Positions 33,673 through 35,234 of a stretch of 35,234 nucleotides of DNA are shown here, piece by piece; position 1 is the stretch's first letter, and every line of letters begins with the position of its first letter. The stretch is taken from the NCBI GenBank assembly GCA_017465605.1, contig JAFTVW010000043.1, forward strand, positions 1 through 35,234, in the 5' to 3' direction. This stretch comes from Alistipes sp. (GTDB lineage Bacteria; Bacteroidota; Bacteroidia; Bacteroidales; Rikenellaceae). Made by a program: the position numbers and the translations under genes. The notes under the pieces are model-generated. The model saw only the letters and a list, made by a program, of their open reading frames with translations. It had not been told where the DNA came from and ran no database searches.

Positions 33673-35055
33673 ATGAGACATCTACTTCCTACTTCGCTAC
33701 TGAGTCTTGCTATTAGTATAGCGACCATTGCGTCAAGCGCAATCACAACCGTAGCCATAGCGCAGAATGTTATGCCACAACCCACCTCCGAGGAGGTAAA
33801 ACGTACACTCCACACAAAGGCGGGTGTCAACGTCTTCACAACCCCCAACGATGATGCAATCCCCTATCGTATTCCTGCCATTGCAGAGACACGCCGAGGA
33901 GAACTCATTGCAGTTGCCGACTATCGCCATAGCCGTAGCGATATAGGTTGGATTCGTGACGGACGTATAGACCTTGTGGGTCGTACAAGTAGCGACAATG
34001 GCGCAACGTGGGGCAAGGAGTTCACAATCATTGCAGGCAAGGGTGCTGCTTCCCCTGATTTTATGAACGTAGGATTTGGCGACCCCTGCATTGTGGCCGA
34101 CCGCGAGAGCGACGAGGTGCTGGTGGTGAGCTGTGCCGGCAATGTTGCATTCCTCTATGGCCAACGCAACAATCATCAGAATATGGTGCGTATGCGCAGT
34201 ATGGATTCAGGACGCACGTGGAGCAAACCCGACGATATGGCCGAGAGTATATATGCAATGTTCGACGAAGCTTCGTATGGTCCTGTAAAGTCGATGTTTA
34301 TGGCTTCGGGCCGCATTGTGCAGAGCCGTCAGGTGAAGGTGGGCGACTACTATCGTATATATGCCGCAGTGCTTGTTATCGACAAGAATAATGTGTGGTT
34401 CAATGCTGTGATCTACTCCGATGACTTCGGCCGCAAGTGGCATCTGCTGGGCGACAAGGAAGACGTAGCCATCACATCGCGTGCCGACGAAGCTAAGGTC
34501 GAGGAACTACCCGACAAGTCGGTTATCATAAGTTCACGCATCGCTGGTGGCCGCCAATATAATATCTACACCTACGACGATGTAGTATCAGCCAAAGGAC
34601 ACTGGGGTAAGATGGCATTTTCGGGTGCTGGCAATAAAGGCGTAACAGCCGAGAAAAATGCCTGCAATGGAGAGATGCTGATTCTTCCTGTCAAAAGCGT
34701 TGCCGATGGCTCACGCAACTATCTGTTGATGCAATCTGTCCCATTGGGTCCGGGACGTGCTAACGTGGGTATATATTATAAGGTACTGCGCCAGCCTGCC
34801 GACTACTCATCACCCGAGGTGCTGGCTCGCGATTGGGAAGGCTGCTTGCAAGTGACACGCTTAGGCTCGGCCTACTCGACAATGATCGAGCAACGTGGCG
34901 GCCGCATAGGATTCTTCTACGAAGAGGAGACCTTCTGCACTCCTCGTGGCGGAGGTTTTACATTGGTTTACAAAAACCTCTCGGTGGAAGATATCACCTC
35001 TGGCAAATATACCTTCGACCGTAAGCCCAAACTCAAAGCCTTCTTAAAACGATAA
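33673..35055 (+). CDS. Exo-alpha-sialidase, GH33 type
   Basis: A 460-residue secreted protein with an N-terminal signal (about 1-30, ending AIAQ). It has the YRIP motif with the first active-site arginine, ADYRHSRSDIG containing the likely acid/base Asp, and three Asp boxes (SSDNGATW, SMDSGRTW, SDDFGRKW). SSRIAGGRQYNIYT and a later SAYSTM region probably hold further active-site residues, and NACNGEM the catalytic Glu. These fit a six-bladed GH33 sialidase that removes terminal sialic acid. The frame opens earlier, at 33532, but the signal peptide begins at 33673. No sialic-acid catabolic genes are nearby. Confidence 0.9.
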   Translation: MRHLLPTSLLSLAISIATIASSAITTVAIAQNVMPQPTSEEVKRTLHTKAGVNVFTTPNDDAIPYRIPAIAETRRGELIAVADYRHSRSDIGWIRDGRIDLVGRTSSDNGATWGKEFTIIAGKGAASPDFMNVGFGDPCIVADRESDEVLVVSCAGNVAFLYGQRNNHQNMVRMRSMDSGRTWSKPDDMAESIYAMFDEASYGPVKSMFMASGRIVQSRQVKVGDYYRIYAAVLVIDKNNVWFNAVIYSDDFGRKWHLLGDKEDVAITSRADEAKVEELPDKSVIISSRIAGGRQYNIYTYDDVVSAKGHWGKMAFSGAGNKGVTAEKNACNGEMLILPVKSVADGSRNYLLMQSVPLGPGRANVGIYYKVLRQPADYSSPEVLARDWEGCLQVTRLGSAYSTMIEQRGGRIGFFYEEETFCTPRGGGFTLVYKNLSVEDITSGKYTFDRKPKLKAFLKR

Positions 35056-35094
35056 ACACCACGCAAGGCGGAAATTCCAAGCGTAAAATTGATA

Positions 35095-35126
35095 GTGGTT
35101 GTCCAACAAGTTTGTCGGACAACCAC
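35095..35126. terminator. 32-bp palindrome after the sialidase gene
   Basis: The sequence is identical to 12106-12137, with 10-bp arms GTGGTTGTCC and GGACAACCAC. It begins 39 bp after the sialidase stop and runs directly into the dispersed repeat. No T-run flanks it here, unlike the 12.1-kb copy, so terminator strength is less certain. Confidence 0.6.
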
Positions 35127-35234
35127 ATCTATCTCAGAAGTTGTATAACAAGAGCTATTTTTAGGCCCTCGAAGCCCGACAAACCGCAGCATACTCTGGG
35201 TATGTGAGGATTTTGAGGGCAAGAGAAACAACAA
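35116..35234. repeat. Dispersed structured intergenic repeat, right copy
   Basis: Matches bases 1-119 at 117 of 119 positions in direct orientation and keeps the nested hairpins. It lies downstream of the sialidase gene and begins within the right half of the 32-bp palindrome. The window ends inside or at the edge of this copy. Confidence 0.85.

Noticed and set aside
1-35234. Window as a circular element closed through its terminal repeats
   Set aside because: The terminal copies differ at two positions, the contents are chromosomal housekeeping genes, and the element also recurs inside. A break or cut at a dispersed repeat is simpler.

Overview
The window looks like chromosomal DNA of a Bacteroidota species, most likely a gut Bacteroidales; family cannot be fixed from the sequence. 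Evidence: a long-form YidC with a large periplasmic domain, a five-repeat DUF349 protein, an M64 (IgA-type) peptidase, a lipoprotein-like 6-bladed beta-propeller, repeated -7 boxes of the Bacteroidota form TAnnTTTG (several with TTG or TTTG about 19-22 bp upstream), and starts that mostly lack a Shine-Dalgarno sequence. I support 24 protein-coding genes and find no rRNA, tRNA, CRISPR array, transposase or integrase.

Left part (1-12 kb). On the minus strand lie yidC and the DUF349 gene. Diverging from them is an OmpR/PhoB-type response regulator followed 12 bp later by a secreted M64 metallopeptidase. Next is a plus-strand acyl-phosphate module: acetate kinase, phosphate butyryltransferase, butyrate kinase. 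It is followed by type II 3-dehydroquinate dehydratase and a MOP-family flippase.

Middle (12-17.4 kb). A minus-strand iron and oxidative-stress cluster (ferritin, NifX-like iron-molybdenum-cofactor domain protein, class I superoxide reductase) is followed by a DAACS symporter, a secreted beta-propeller protein and a patatin-like phospholipase.

Right part (17.4-35 kb). This is a glycan and hexuronate catabolic region. A minus-strand operon encodes a secreted triple hydrolase (SGNH, alpha/beta-hydrolase, SGNH), a GH2-like protein, tagaturonate reductase (UxaB) and altronate dehydratase (UxaA). Divergent from it are a GH78 alpha-L-rhamnosidase lipoprotein and a ribulokinase-like kinase. Further right, a second minus-strand operon encodes KDG kinase, KDPG aldolase and an ExuT-like transporter, divergent from a GH33-type sialidase. 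Together UxaB, UxaA, KdgK and KdgA take tagaturonate to pyruvate plus glyceraldehyde-3-phosphate; the isomerase UxaC is not in the window. The secreted enzymes suggest trimming of rhamnose- and uronate-containing, esterified glycans such as pectin fragments (inference). No SusC/SusD pair is present.

The window begins and ends in the same dispersed intergenic repeat (bases 1-119 and 35116-35234, 117 of 119 identical by eye). Its core recurs near 30.16 kb, and its adjoining 32-bp palindrome recurs exactly near 12.1 kb. The items most worth following up are the triple-hydrolase fusion, the GH2-like protein with an unusual catalytic motif, and this structured repeat family.
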